The notes beneath the pieces are model-generated. The model was not told the origin of the DNA. It did not search any database and worked only from the letters and a program-made list of their open reading frames with translations. From Bifidobacterium sp. (GTDB taxonomy: Bacteria > Actinomycetota > Actinomycetes > Actinomycetales > Bifidobacteriaceae): 64,000 nucleotides of DNA. Shown here in pieces: positions 1-9,176 of the stretch. The stretch covers positions 930,001-994,000 of the forward strand of contig NZ_JALCLM010000001.1 in the NCBI RefSeq assembly GCF_022647885.1. Direction: 5' to 3'. A program made the translations under genes and the position numbers. Each line of letters begins with the position of its first letter. Within the stretch, counting starts at the first letter, position 1.

Positions 1-26
1 GTTTTCATGAAATAACTCATGAAAAC
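1..26. terminator. Hairpin at the window edge
   Basis: GTTTTCATGA (1-10) is followed after six bases by its exact reverse complement (17-26). A ten base-pair stem with a six-base loop is consistent with the end of a transcript entering from the left. The upstream gene is outside the window, so the role is inferred. Confidence 0.4.
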
Positions 27-62
27 AGGGCACATTGTGATATTTACACAGCTCATTGTCGA

Positions 63-161
63 TTGTGTAGGGATTATCAGATAGTCGGTCACTATAAACA
101 TTGAAAAATCGCCGTATACCAACGCTTACTACTCGCGGTATACGGCGAAATCCCTACACAA
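63..161. repeat. TIR element copy 1 (99 bp)
   Basis: TTGTGTAGGGATT (63-75) is matched by the exact inverse AATCCCTACACAA (149-161). Inside is a second perfect inverted repeat, CGCCGTATACC (110-120) against GGTATACGGCG (137-147), so one strand could fold almost end to end. It lies just 3' of phoU. It is one of six such elements in the window; see copies at 8972, 13628, 29753, 35829 and 58493. There is no transposase gene and no clear target-site duplication. The function is unknown. Confidence 0.8.
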
Positions 162-180
162 ACGTCAAACTGCTAGAAAC

Positions 181-852
181 TCAGTCTGGGTCTTCGCCAC
201 TTGGCTCTTTGCTGGGGTCAAATCCTGAAACTATGTACACAACGCGACGTGCAGCGGACACAGCGTGGTCTCCGAGTCGCTCCATGAAGCGTGCAAGCAG
301 AACCATATCAATCATCTGCTGCTTAGATCCTGACCATTCGTCCGAAAGGGCCAAATCAAAGGTCTGATGATGCAAATTGTCGAGTTTGTCATCATCAACG
401 ATGATCTGTTCGGCAGTTGTGGCATCTTTATCAGCGAGCATAGAGACTAAGCGATCCGCAGTCATATCTAGGAATTGCTGCATCTGAGTAAACAACTCCT
501 GAGTTTCAGGGGGCAGCGTTGGCTGTGGGTAAGTGCGACGAGCAGTTTCGGCGATATGCCTCGCCAAATCGCCCATACGCTCAAAGGTGGCCGAAAGTCT
601 CAACGTAGAAACAATCACACGCAAATCAGTTGCCACAGGACTTTGTTTAGCTAAGAGCCTGATGCATTGATCGATAACGCTGGATTCTAGAGCATCGATT
701 TCAATATCTCCATCGATGACCGTCTGCGCTGCCTCAACATCTGATTTAAGAAGTGCACTGCCTGCGCCGTGGATAGCTCGGCTAACATCCTGTGCCATTC
801 GGTCAAGGTCATCTGCGACCTGTTTCAACTCCTCGTTGAAAATAACGCGCAT
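181..852 (-). CDS. phoU: Phosphate transport system regulator PhoU
   Basis: This 223-residue protein is all-helical with the two repeated PhoU three-helix bundles, roughly residues 10-95 and 115-205. The acidic, metal-binding type helices are visible, for example FERMGDLARHIAET near 110 and FMERLGDHAVSAARRV near 190. PhoU proteins bind the Pst phosphate importer and the phosphate sensor kinase and hold the Pho regulon off when phosphate is plentiful; this is known of the family. The length is normal for actinobacterial PhoU/PhoY. The gene is transcribed away from the SenX3-like sensor gene at 1082, which supports a phosphate-signalling context. No pst genes are in view. Confidence 0.93.
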   Translation of the reverse strand: MRVIFNEELKQVADDLDRMAQDVSRAIHGAGSALLKSDVEAAQTVIDGDIEIDALESSVIDQCIRLLAKQSPVATDLRVIVSTLRLSATFERMGDLARHIAETARRTYPQPTLPPETQELFTQMQQFLDMTADRLVSMLADKDATTAEQIIVDDDKLDNLHHQTFDLALSDEWSGSKQQMIDMVLLARFMERLGDHAVSAARRVVYIVSGFDPSKEPSGEDPD

Positions 853-1081
853 TTTCCGCTACCCTCTCTCGTGACCTGTTACATATCCACGACAAGTCTA
901 TAGGTTATGTACCCCAGAGGCACGCTGGTACCGGAAAAAACACTGCGAGTTAGCTCACTGTTCATACAACGACACCCTCGATTCATGCTGTGCTCGTGCT
1001 AGCTAAGAGTATCCACGGGTACAATGTGTGCACAGACAGATGTCGGTATCGACGGCCAAGAGCGTTCGGAGGCAGACACCT

Positions 1082-2239
1082 ATGAGTTCCTTGGGAACCA
1101 AGCTTCATAGTTTTTTTAGTGCAAGAGGCAACGAGGAGGGATCAGATAGCTTTGATGACATTGACGATTCCACCGCTACACTGCTATCGATGCTTCCCAC
1201 CGCCCCGATTGTTGTAGACAATACCAATGAGGTTGTTCGATCCAATCCTGAGGCATACCGTTTGGGTCTGGTCCGCAATGATGCTGTTATTGAGCCCAAG
1301 GTGCTCGAAGCAATAGAACGAGTGAGAATCTCAGGGGGAAAATATCATCTGGACGTCACCACTGAAACGCCACAAGAATTTCTCAACGAATCAACTGCTG
1401 AAACTAACCGACGAGAGATTAGTGACCGCAGTGCATCCACAACTCACAGTGAGGTATCACGCCCTAACTGGATTCATGTAACTGTTGGTCGCATCAGCGA
1501 CGCCTTTGTTGTGGTGTTGGTCGACGATGTTAGTGAAAGTATCAGATTCTCACAGACTAGAGATGCCTTTATCGAAAATGTTTCTGAGCAGCTGACTAAA
1601 CCAATTCAAGCACTGCAACATTTGGCATTACGACTGGAAAGTGGCCAAGAACCACAAGAGCTCATCGCCAATGACGCTAAGTTACTACGCCAATATTGCT
1701 TGCATTTGGAACACACCATTGCGGATTTAATGCTACTGATTAAAGCACAAGAGAAAGTCGTCCCTAACGACACCAATCGTATTAAGCTCTTGAATCTGGT
1801 ACAAGGCGTCGTAACCTCATTGCAGCCTAGCGCCCAGCAAGCCGCAATACACCTCAATATAGGGGGAGACCCCAAAGTGGCAGTCAATGCAGATGCACAG
1901 CAGATTACCGCGGCAATACATAAATTAATCGAAAATGCTATTGCCTACTCACCTCAGGGTGCTGCTGTCAACGTCGCTGTTGAGACAACCGTAGATGGCA
2001 CACATGCAGTAGTCAGAGTAATCGATCAGGGTAATGGAATTGTCAAAGCGGAACGAGAGCGAATTTTTGAGCGCTTCTATCGAGGCAGCAACCAGAATGA
2101 GCGCACTTCTGATGGAGTCGGTCTCGGTCTAGCAATCGTCAAGCACGTGGCACTGACTCATCACGGTTCTGTAACTGTATGGAGCGCCCCACGGCAAGGC
2201 AGCACATTCAGCCTCATATTGCCCTTAGCCAACGCCTAA
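1082..2239 (+). CDS. SenX3-like sensor kinase lacking the phospho-acceptor His and membrane anchor
   Basis: From the ATG at 1082, nine bases after GGAGG (1068-1072), the product has 385 residues; GTG 1028 is an alternative start. It matches mycobacterial SenX3: a PAS-like part (about 30-165, with VVDN...GLVR), a dimerisation helix region and an ATPase domain with DQGNGI, ERFYRG and GVGLGLAIVKH. SenX3 normally has two N-terminal membrane helices; none is present here. In the H-box, where the family has VSHELKTP, this protein reads VSEQLTKP, so the phosphorylated His is Glu (codon 1586-1588, residue 169). The ATP-binding boxes are intact. It may act as a regulator or phosphatase rather than a kinase, which is inference. 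No response regulator gene is adjacent; phoU is divergent. Confidence 0.85.
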   Translation: MSSLGTKLHSFFSARGNEEGSDSFDDIDDSTATLLSMLPTAPIVVDNTNEVVRSNPEAYRLGLVRNDAVIEPKVLEAIERVRISGGKYHLDVTTETPQEFLNESTAETNRREISDRSASTTHSEVSRPNWIHVTVGRISDAFVVVLVDDVSESIRFSQTRDAFIENVSEQLTKPIQALQHLALRLESGQEPQELIANDAKLLRQYCLHLEHTIADLMLLIKAQEKVVPNDTNRIKLLNLVQGVVTSLQPSAQQAAIHLNIGGDPKVAVNADAQQITAAIHKLIENAIAYSPQGAAVNVAVETTVDGTHAVVRVIDQGNGIVKAERERIFERFYRGSNQNERTSDGVGLGLAIVKHVALTHHGSVTVWSAPRQGSTFSLILPLANA

Positions 2240-2291
2240 GATCAATGTTTTAGCAGCGTCTCAGTGTTTCAACGTCTCGACAAGCGTAGTG

Positions 2292-2546
2292 CTATTCGCC
2301 TAAACGACGGTATTCTTTGCGATTGATACGTTCCCAAATCAGCAACATTAAGCCAATAACCACACCAGATGCGCAAACCAATGCAGGTCCCAGAGGTTCA
2401 ATGTCAGCAAGCCAAAGGCAGACAGTGATAATCAAAGCGAGGGACCACAGACTGGTACCTACGACAAAAACCTTACGCAAATCGACTTGAATCGGTTTCG
2501 GCGACGGTCTGCGTGTCTCTGGCTGAAAGATTGGAGCGAGCCTCAT
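2292..2546 (-). CDS. DUF2530-type small membrane protein
   Basis: An 84-residue protein with a basic N-terminus and two membrane helices (about 29-47 and 53-70), ending in a charged RINRKEYRRLGE tail. Size and layout fit the actinobacterial DUF2530 family, whose function is unknown. It is convergent with the SenX3-like gene and divergent from manA. The start is uncertain because no strong ribosome site is visible. Confidence 0.65.
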   Translation of the reverse strand: MRLAPIFQPETRRPSPKPIQVDLRKVFVVGTSLWSLALIITVCLWLADIEPLGPALVCASGVVIGLMLLIWERINRKEYRRLGE

Positions 2547-2655
2547 ACCAACACCATAGCGCGCAGGGTAACCTTGATTCGAGTTTGTGCATGCGGCCGA
2601 GTGTCGAATACCATACGGTAGAAGCTGTCAAAGACGGATTGCAGAGGGGGACTGG

Positions 2656-4122
2656 GTGTATCGGATTCAGCCAGTACAGAAACCATATGCATGGGGATCT
2701 CTGAATCGTTTGCAGACCATGTTTCACCTCAACGATAACGATAAACCTACTGCGCTCGCAGAGATGTGGTTCAGTGGGCATCGTCAGTCGCCATCAATGC
2801 TGTTATTGCCTGATGGATCTTCTCAGGATGTCCCTGGGGTCATTAGACGACATCCTGAAGAGATGCTTGGGGATAATGCATCGCATCTATTCGGTCCTGT
2901 AATGCCTTACTTATTTAAAATCATTTCGGCGCGTATACCGCTCTCTCTGCAGGTGCACCCTTTGGATTTCCAAGCCCGCGCTGGTTTTAATCGGGAGAAT
3001 GCCCAAGGCATACCTCTAAATGCCCCTGAACGCTCCTTCAAAGACACTTTGGCTAAGAATGAGATGGTGGTAGCGCTTGAGCCTTTCGAAGCAGCTGTGG
3101 GGTTCGCTCCGATTGCTTCACAAATGCGTTTGCTTACTTCTATGCAACACCCACTTGCTCAACGCATGGCATCGATTCTTGCAGGTTCATATGGCTCATA
3201 TGACGATCAATCGCTTAATAACATAGATGACACCGATGAGCTCACCATTGAGCTCATTGATCAGATGATGCCGTTAAGTGCTATTACCTGGCCGGATTCC
3301 AGGAAGCGATTATTTAGGGCGTTCACTGCTGCAATCACGGCTCCAAAGCAGTTTGGGGAAGGCATCGAAGGAGCGTTGGTGGCTTTAGATCAGTCCGCGG
3401 AATTTGCGATGCATGCCGCTATATCTAATGCACTTCAAGCTGCAAGAGCTTTCCCGTCGGATCCCTCGGTCCTGTGCATGTTGATGATGAATCCCGTGTC
3501 GTTAGAAGAGGGAGAATCTGTCTATATTCCTGCTGGTACACCTCACGCCTATATCCACGGTACGGCAGCCGAAATAATGAACAATTCAGATAATGTGTTA
3601 CGGGGAGGTATGACTGCCAAGCACAAGGATATTGGCAATTTGCTGCACAGTCTCAACTGCCAAACAGGTTCACCAATAGACCCGTCAAACACGCCCTTCG
3701 GTTTTTTGTCAAACCAGAATTTGGTGACATACAAGCCACATATTAATGAATTTATGCTGGCTTATGGTCGTGTCGATGACAGCACGCCGTCATGGGCTAT
3801 TGTCGGTCGACTGGTGCGACGCTACGGAGAATTATTGCAACGATTACGACCTCAACCGGTCTTGCGTCAGCGCGTCCAACTACCTAAGAGCGGGCCTAGA
3901 GTGTTGCTGTGTACTGAGGGTGCAATTCAATGCTCCACGTTGACTGAGTCGATGGTGCTGAGTCAAGGGGAAGCAGTGTTTATCCCTGCCTGTGATGGAC
4001 GAGTTGATATTCGTGCTGCCACCGAGACGCTAGAAACTAGACACTCTGATGCAGCAACTGCTGACGAGATATCTCGCTCGAGTTCCAAAGGCTCGTATCT
4101 ACTGGCGTCAACCCCGTTCTAA
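2656..4122 (+). CDS. manA: Mannose-6-phosphate isomerase, class I
   Basis: Interconverts mannose 6-phosphate and fructose 6-phosphate with zinc. I chose GTG 2656 because it follows AGAGGGGG (2643-2650) and begins the family's normal N-terminus (YRIQPVQKPYAWGS); the frame is open further upstream. The product has 488 residues, longer than the usual 390-450. Family motifs are AEMWFSGH (35-42), QVHP with zinc ligands Gln99 and His101, Glu136 in the KNEM segment, and GTPHAY with His297, followed by NNSDNVLRGGMTAKH. All zinc ligands are present. It would feed mannose into the fructose 6-phosphate phosphoketolase route typical of bifidobacteria (family knowledge). It stands alone and divergent from the DUF2530 gene. 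Confidence 0.92.
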   Translation: MYRIQPVQKPYAWGSLNRLQTMFHLNDNDKPTALAEMWFSGHRQSPSMLLLPDGSSQDVPGVIRRHPEEMLGDNASHLFGPVMPYLFKIISARIPLSLQVHPLDFQARAGFNRENAQGIPLNAPERSFKDTLAKNEMVVALEPFEAAVGFAPIASQMRLLTSMQHPLAQRMASILAGSYGSYDDQSLNNIDDTDELTIELIDQMMPLSAITWPDSRKRLFRAFTAAITAPKQFGEGIEGALVALDQSAEFAMHAAISNALQAARAFPSDPSVLCMLMMNPVSLEEGESVYIPAGTPHAYIHGTAAEIMNNSDNVLRGGMTAKHKDIGNLLHSLNCQTGSPIDPSNTPFGFLSNQNLVTYKPHINEFMLAYGRVDDSTPSWAIVGRLVRRYGELLQRLRPQPVLRQRVQLPKSGPRVLLCTEGAIQCSTLTESMVLSQGEAVFIPACDGRVDIRAATETLETRHSDAATADEISRSSSKGSYLLASTPF

Positions 4123-4250
4123 TCCTTCACGATGTCTGTAGTGATTGAGGAATACGGGGATTCGGGGATACTTAGAGCTATCAGAACGATGCGTGCAGCT
4201 GCTCTGTGCTCTCGCAGCTGCCCTTCATATTCGAAGTCTTTCAGTCAGAG

Positions 4251-5393
4251 TTACAGACGCTCGGTGACGTAGTCAATGCACTGCGTAAGCTTTTTCACAT
4301 CATCAGGGTCAACTGATGGAAACACGCCGATACGTAGTTGGTTACGTCCGAGTTTGCGGTAGCCGGCCGTATCAACGATGCCATTGGCTCGCAGTGAACT
4401 AATAATCTCGTCTGCACTAAATTGATCATCGATATCGATGGTGACCACGCTGTTTGAACGTGCGGCAATATCAGTGACGAAGGGTTGCGCAAAAGATGAA
4501 GCCTCAGCCCAACGATACAAATAGTCGGAAGACTCGGTGCAACGTGCCTCAGTCCAGGGCATGCCACCTTGTTCATTCATCCATCTGACCTGCTGGTCCA
4601 TCAAAGCTATCGTGGCTATCGAAGGTGTATTCAGTGTCTGTTCTTTGCGCGAGTTCGAGAGTGCGGTACTCAGTGAGAGAAATGCGGGAATCCAACGATG
4701 AGAACCTGCCTGTTTGGCCTCTGCTTCTACGCGCTCTGCTCTCTCAATGGCATCAGGGGAGAGTACTGCAAACCAAAGCCCTCCATCGGACCCAAAAGCT
4801 TTTTGTGGAGAAAAATAATACACATCAGTTTGTGTGATGTCGATGTGTAAAGCACCTGCGGCACTGGTGCCATCAACGATCGTGAGAGCCCCATTCTCGG
4901 CACTCCCTGGAATCCGTTGAACGGGGGCAGCAACACCTGTTGATGTTTCATTATGAGCCCAGCAATAGACGTCTGCGTCTTCGCAGAAGTCAGGAATCCT
5001 ATATGTACCGGGGTCAGACTCAAAGACGTAAGTCTTGTCGATAAATGGCGTATTGGCAGCTTCTTGAGCGAATTTGCGGCTAAATGATCCATACACGCCA
5101 AAGGCGGGGCGCTGCTCTATAAGACTGGCGCAAACGATATCCCAGAAAGCACTTGCTCCGCCATTACCTAGAGCGATTTCGTAGCCATCGGGCACTGAAA
5201 ACAGTTGGGAAAGACCTTGACGAATTGATGCTACTACTTGGCGTACCGGCTGTTGACGATGTGAGGTTCCTAAGAGCGTATTCCACTCCCCGCTCAGCGC
5301 CTCAATCTGTGCACGTCGTATTTTGCTGGGGCCTGAACCGAATCTTCCATCGTTAGGCAGTAACTCTTCAGGGATTTCCACACTGTTGGTCAT
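4251..5393 (-). CDS. serC: Phosphoserine aminotransferase (actinobacterial type)
   Basis: PLP enzyme of serine synthesis, converting 3-phosphohydroxypyruvate and glutamate to phosphoserine. The sequence opens with the actinobacterial signature DGRFGSGPSK and contains SPQKAFGSDGG, whose Lys (residue 198) would carry PLP. The C-terminal small domain ends with IGVFPSVDPDDV. I prefer the start giving MTNSVEIPEE (380 residues); starts 9-18 bases further upstream are possible, and none has a strong ribosome site. No serA or serB is nearby. Confidence 0.92.
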   Translation of the reverse strand: MTNSVEIPEELLPNDGRFGSGPSKIRRAQIEALSGEWNTLLGTSHRQQPVRQVVASIRQGLSQLFSVPDGYEIALGNGGASAFWDIVCASLIEQRPAFGVYGSFSRKFAQEAANTPFIDKTYVFESDPGTYRIPDFCEDADVYCWAHNETSTGVAAPVQRIPGSAENGALTIVDGTSAAGALHIDITQTDVYYFSPQKAFGSDGGLWFAVLSPDAIERAERVEAEAKQAGSHRWIPAFLSLSTALSNSRKEQTLNTPSIATIALMDQQVRWMNEQGGMPWTEARCTESSDYLYRWAEASSFAQPFVTDIAARSNSVVTIDIDDQFSADEIISSLRANGIVDTAGYRKLGRNQLRIGVFPSVDPDDVKKLTQCIDYVTERL

Positions 5394-5793
5394 ACGCAAC
5401 ACCATATCCACACCGATGGATTCTCAGAGGGCTTACGATGCTTTCAATAGCGTTTTGTTTCAAAGAGCCAAGCACAAATTTCGGGATTATTGGCCTTAAC
5501 TCATGGTGCTGAGTGTTGAATCCGCATGAGAAAGGCAATAATTTCTAAAAATTAGACACACCGAAAAGTATTGAGTGAACGATAGATGTTTACAGAATTT
5601 TTTCTCGAAGGCATCGTCATTGAAATTTCAGGGTTTTCGACGCGAAATAGACCTCATACACGGGATATTTGCCGTTATCTGGACAGCACTCCGTTGGACT
5701 TTCGTAACCGATACGTTGTAATCTGCTTTCTTGTGATGGTTACGTGATGGATTTCACATGTGCCCAAATGTACCTGTACAGGAGATTGTTTAT
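5394..5793. other. Gene-free promoter region, about 400 bp
   Basis: Divergent spacer between serC and the CHAP protein gene. It is AT-rich and must hold promoters for both. I looked for a cyclic-di-AMP riboswitch, known ahead of actinobacterial wall hydrolase genes, and did not see its conserved sequence. No open frame or repeat stands out. AGGAG at 5780-5784 is the ribosome site of the next gene. Confidence 0.4.
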
Positions 5794-6735
5794 ATGAAGA
5801 ATGCCGCGCACCAAACGAGGAGATCCTCACATGCGCACGCAAGAACTTCTGCAGTGTCATCATTGCGCGCTAATACCACCAGAGCTGTTTCTCGCAGAGC
5901 GACCCAAAGCGTGGAAGCTTTAAACGCCCTTGATATGGCGTTGGCTGAAAAACTTAATGAAGTTGCTCCTCCTTCTCGCAAAGCAATGAGGCTTGCCGCT
6001 AAACATCATGCACAAAAGGCGCATTTGCTTGCCGGAACCGCAATGGCCGCTCTACTTGGTACGGCTGCCACCTCCATTGCTATGGCCTCTCCAAAGTCGC
6101 AGAAGGCTTCTGTTGCAAGCAGCAGCACCACAAGTTCTCTGGTCTCCAATGCTCAGAGCTCCACAACATCGTCTGCTGCCTCGCGTTCACAAGCCAGGGT
6201 TTCTCTTAATGAGCAGGTTTCATCTTCGGCTAATAGTGGCTCTGAGGGCACTTGGGCAATGGGAGACACCACGGTGACTTCATCAGAAGTTTCACGAGCT
6301 AAAGCTGATAACGATGTAGTATCTAAACTTTTGGATGTTAATAAAGATGTGCTGCCTTCGGGGTTCAACCCCAATCACGCCACTGGGGACAGCGGCAATG
6401 CCTACTCATTTAGTCAATGCACATGGTGGGTGTATGTCCGCAGACATCAGCTTGGACTTCCTGTCGGCTCGCATTTTGGCGATGGACATCAATGGGCTAG
6501 CTCAGCACAAGCTCTAGGGTATTGGGTTGATAACACGCCACGTAATGTTGGTGACATTATGGTGTTTCGTACTGGTCAAGAGGGATCTTCCTCTGCATAT
6601 GGGCATGTGGCAATAGTTGAGAAAATCAATGCCGACGGGTCCGTGGTTACATCCGAATGTGGTTCGTCATACAACGGCAAGACTTTTACTCGAACCTTTA
6701 CCAACGTTCACGATTTCCAATATATCCACTACTGA
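5794..6735 (+). CDS. Exported CHAP-domain peptidoglycan hydrolase
   Basis: ATG 5794 follows AGGAG by nine bases and gives 313 residues. A long basic N-terminal region precedes one hydrophobic segment (about 55-75, LLAGTAMAALLGTAATSIAMA), so export is by an unusually long signal or a membrane anchor. A Ser/Thr/Ala-rich linker (about 78-170) leads to a C-terminal CHAP domain with catalytic Cys209 (SFSQCTWWV) and His271 (GHVAIVEKI). CHAP domains cleave amide bonds in peptidoglycan. The next gene encodes an NlpC/P60 hydrolase, so the pair probably works in cell separation or wall turnover. Cleavage specificity is not predictable from sequence. Confidence 0.88.
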   Translation: MKNAAHQTRRSSHAHARTSAVSSLRANTTRAVSRRATQSVEALNALDMALAEKLNEVAPPSRKAMRLAAKHHAQKAHLLAGTAMAALLGTAATSIAMASPKSQKASVASSSTTSSLVSNAQSSTTSSAASRSQARVSLNEQVSSSANSGSEGTWAMGDTTVTSSEVSRAKADNDVVSKLLDVNKDVLPSGFNPNHATGDSGNAYSFSQCTWWVYVRRHQLGLPVGSHFGDGHQWASSAQALGYWVDNTPRNVGDIMVFRTGQEGSSSAYGHVAIVEKINADGSVVTSECGSSYNGKTFTRTFTNVHDFQYIHY

Positions 6736-6902
6736 GTTTCGTATTCTGTATATATGCAGAGTCACACTAGCTATTGCTTTGGTGTTCGTTTATGCGTAGT
6801 TGGGCGTGTCGTGCTGTAGTTCCCGAATTACAGAGCTTCGTCTAATAATTTCGGTGGGCGATAAGCAGTCTTGCAAGATTCATATGCTATTGTGTGGGAT
6901 TG

Positions 6903-7661
6903 ATGAAGACCATACGAAAGCATATTGTTATTCTTGCGGCGGTTGCTGTCGCAGGTTCACTACTTTCCTTTACCGCGCCTATGGCAAATGCGGCCGATAA
7001 GGATGGTGTCACATCTTCGCGTTCCTTCCCGAAGATCAACAAGACCAAGAAGGATCTGCTCGCAGAATCCAAATCGGTTGATGTTGAAAAAACATCAAAC
7101 TGGGGTGGCCTCGGCACTATGAGTGTGCCGAAAACGAAATCTACTGCGGAACAGCAAGCAGAAGAGCGGGCTGCTCAAGAGCAAGCAGCACGGGAGCAGG
7201 CGGCTGCTGAAGCCGCTGAGGCTGCAGCACAATCGGCAGCGGCAAGTCGTAATCAAACTCGTACCGATACGACGAGCACTACAACCACCACCACGTCAAC
7301 AGTGAGTGCCAGTTCTAGCGCAATAGTGTCGTATGCTAATCAGTTTGTTGGGGTGTCTCCATATGTGTATGGAGGATCAAGCCCCACTAGTGGTTGGGAT
7401 TGTTCAGGATTTACACAATATGTCTTTGCACATTTTGGTATTTCTCTGCCGCGCACATCTGGCGCGCAAGCCAGTGTTGGCACAGCGGTGGCAAGCTTGG
7501 CGGATGCCCAGCCTGGAGATCTTATTGCTAACAGCACCCATGTCGGCATTTATGCTGGTAATGGCATGGTAGTTAATGCTTTGAAGCCTTCTGTTGGCAC
7601 AGCATATACACCAGTTCAGTATGCATTCTCGGGTGGTTATTCCATTCGACGCGTAATGTGA
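6903..7661 (+). CDS. Secreted NlpC/P60 endopeptidase
   Basis: The product has 252 residues from ATG 6903; GTG 6894 is another start. A signal peptide (1-28, ending MANA-AD) is followed by an Ala/Gln/Glu-rich probable coiled coil (about 75-118), a Thr/Ser-rich linker and an NlpC/P60 domain (about 140-252). Catalytic Cys167 sits in WDCSGF and His213 in THVGIYAG; the third position appears to be Asn (VVNAL), which the family tolerates. Such enzymes cut peptide stems in peptidoglycan. It follows the CHAP gene with a 167 bp gap and ends before a terminator, so it may have its own promoter. Confidence 0.9.
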   Translation: MKTIRKHIVILAAVAVAGSLLSFTAPMANAADKDGVTSSRSFPKINKTKKDLLAESKSVDVEKTSNWGGLGTMSVPKTKSTAEQQAEERAAQEQAAREQAAAEAAEAAAQSAAASRNQTRTDTTSTTTTTTSTVSASSSAIVSYANQFVGVSPYVYGGSSPTSGWDCSGFTQYVFAHFGISLPRTSGAQASVGTAVASLADAQPGDLIANSTHVGIYAGNGMVVNALKPSVGTAYTPVQYAFSGGYSIRRVM

Positions 7662-7692
7662 GTTCTCAAGACCAAATTTAACTGTGCATCTA

Positions 7693-7735
7693 AGCACGTG
7701 TAGACCTTGATTTTCAAGGTTGCGCGTGCTTTTTT
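7693..7735 (+). terminator. Intrinsic terminator after the NlpC/P60 gene
   Basis: AGCACG (7693) pairs with CGTGCT (7725-7730). Inside it ACCTTGA pairs with TCAAGGT, and T6 follows at 7730-7735. This is a classic Rho-independent terminator. Confidence 0.85.
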
Positions 7736-7854
7736 GTACTGTTTTATGCGTATGTATAGCTAAAGCGAGTGTTCTCACTAAGCTTGCCGCGCTATTGTAT
7801 TAAGTGGGTGAATAGCGCTCAGCTGCACTATTCAAAGACCATAGGGAGGTCGTC

Positions 7855-8925
7855 ATGGTGAATGATAAGGCCATACTCGTCGGGGTTGATGGGTCGGATG
7901 CAAGTTATAAAGCTGCATGGTGGGCAGCGAACTATGCTAAGCATGCAGGACTAACGTTACAAATCGTCTGTGCTTATTCTTTGCCAAGTTATGCGGCGGT
8001 GTCATTCGATGCCACCTACACCGCTCTTGGTGATGATAAGGCTGCACATAACGATGCTCAGGAGATATTGTCAAAGGCCAAAGCCATCGCTGATGAACAA
8101 GGCGTGGAAGCCACCACGTTGATTGTTACAGGCGATCCTGCTTCTGTGTTTGTTGAGCTGTCTAGGAACTACAATCTCATTGTGATTGGCAACCGTGGCA
8201 AGGGCGGCTTGGCTGAGCGTCTGTTGGGAACCACCAGTTCGAGTCTTCCCGCATATGCATACTGCCCAATCATCGTGGTGCCATATACCGATGATGACGG
8301 AAAATTGATGCATTTGAACAACACGATTACTAGGGTCGCTGTTGGTTCAGATGAAACGCGTTGGGGTATTAAAGCTTTGGAGATTGCCGCTGCTTTTGCC
8401 AATAGCTGGGGTGCTGAGCTGGACGTTATGCTTGCTGTACCTAGCATCGATGGATTGACGGGTTCAGATTCTGATGAAGAACATGGCATCATGGAATCGT
8501 ATATGGAAGATTTGGATTTGCGAATCAAGCCTTTGCAAAATGCTTATCCTGAACTTCGCATCTTTAAGTCCATTGTTCCTGGATCAGCTGTGCAAGCGTT
8601 AACGAAGGCGAGCCACGAACATGATGTCGTGGTTGTCGGATCTCGTGGTAGAGGTGGCTTTACAGGCTTACTACTCGGTTCCACCAGCCAAGGTTTGTTA
8701 CAACATGCAGTAAGTCCTGTATATGTTGTTCCTCGCAAATATGTTGAGGCATCCGAGTCTGGTAAGACTCCTAATTCGCCTGCAGATGTGCCGATCATGT
8801 CTCTGGAAGAGATTAGTGGAGTACACCAAGTTGATATACCGCCAGCAGATGCTCAGCTTGCTAGAGATATCGACACCATAATCGATCCTCTGCGTCAAGA
8901 TGAGGGTGAGAAGAAACCTGAATAG
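7855..8925 (+). CDS. Tandem universal stress protein (two UspA domains)
   Basis: ATG 7855 is preceded by AGGGAGG. The 356-residue protein holds two Usp folds, about 5-145 and 160-300, with a 55-residue acidic tail. Both domains carry the ATP-binding loop: GNRGKGG...GTTSSSL in the first and GSRGRGG...GSTSQGL in the second, each ending in a VVP strand. Family members bind ATP and help survival of stress; the exact role is unknown. It is a stand-alone gene with its own promoter region after the upstream terminator, and it is convergent with the OsmC gene. Confidence 0.9.
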   Translation: MVNDKAILVGVDGSDASYKAAWWAANYAKHAGLTLQIVCAYSLPSYAAVSFDATYTALGDDKAAHNDAQEILSKAKAIADEQGVEATTLIVTGDPASVFVELSRNYNLIVIGNRGKGGLAERLLGTTSSSLPAYAYCPIIVVPYTDDDGKLMHLNNTITRVAVGSDETRWGIKALEIAAAFANSWGAELDVMLAVPSIDGLTGSDSDEEHGIMESYMEDLDLRIKPLQNAYPELRIFKSIVPGSAVQALTKASHEHDVVVVGSRGRGGFTGLLLGSTSQGLLQHAVSPVYVVPRKYVEASESGKTPNSPADVPIMSLEEISGVHQVDIPPADAQLARDIDTIIDPLRQDEGEKKPE

Positions 8926-8971
8926 CTGCTCGTTCGGGCTATTCGGGGTGCAGTGAGGCATCGAAACTACG

Positions 8972-9093
8972 TTTGTGTAGGGTTTGCCAAGTAGCTTCTG
9001 CGGATGTCAGTGCTGAGATCCTTGCTGTTGCGCCATTTGACGTTCGGCGGCGGGACTGGCTACGGCCCGTTTGAGGAATAATCCCTACACAAA
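8972..9093. repeat. TIR element copy 2 (122 bp)
   Basis: TTTGTGTAGGG (8972-8982) and CCCTACACAAA (9083-9093) are exact inverse arms. The left arm continues TTTGCCAAGTA, closely like the copy at 35829, and the centre holds TTGCGCCATTT (9028-9038), related to the core ATTCCGCCATT of other copies. It lies between the convergent uspA and osmC genes, 3' of both. No gene is inside it. Function unknown. Confidence 0.8.
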
Positions 9094-9152
9094 ACAAAAA
9101 GAGACCGTGGATGCGACGTTAAGAAGCAATTTAACGTCGCATCCACGGTCTC
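9093..9152 (-). terminator. Terminator of the OsmC gene, 22-bp perfect stem
   Basis: Positions 9101-9122 pair without mismatch with 9131-9152 around an eight-base loop. On the minus strand the stem is followed by TTTTTGTTTT, so it ends osmC transcription 25 bases past the stop. It abuts TIR element copy 2. Confidence 0.88.
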
Positions 9153-9176
9153 TGCTGTTGCAGACGGCCGTTTTGT

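Noticed and set aside
63-161. Standard MITE with target-site duplication
   Set aside because: I compared the bases flanking several copies and saw no matching direct repeats. No related transposase is in the window, so MITE status is left open rather than asserted.
5394-6902. Cyclic-di-AMP (ydaO) riboswitch ahead of the CHAP and NlpC/P60 genes
   Set aside because: Known for some actinobacterial wall hydrolases, but the conserved G-rich core is not present in either spacer.
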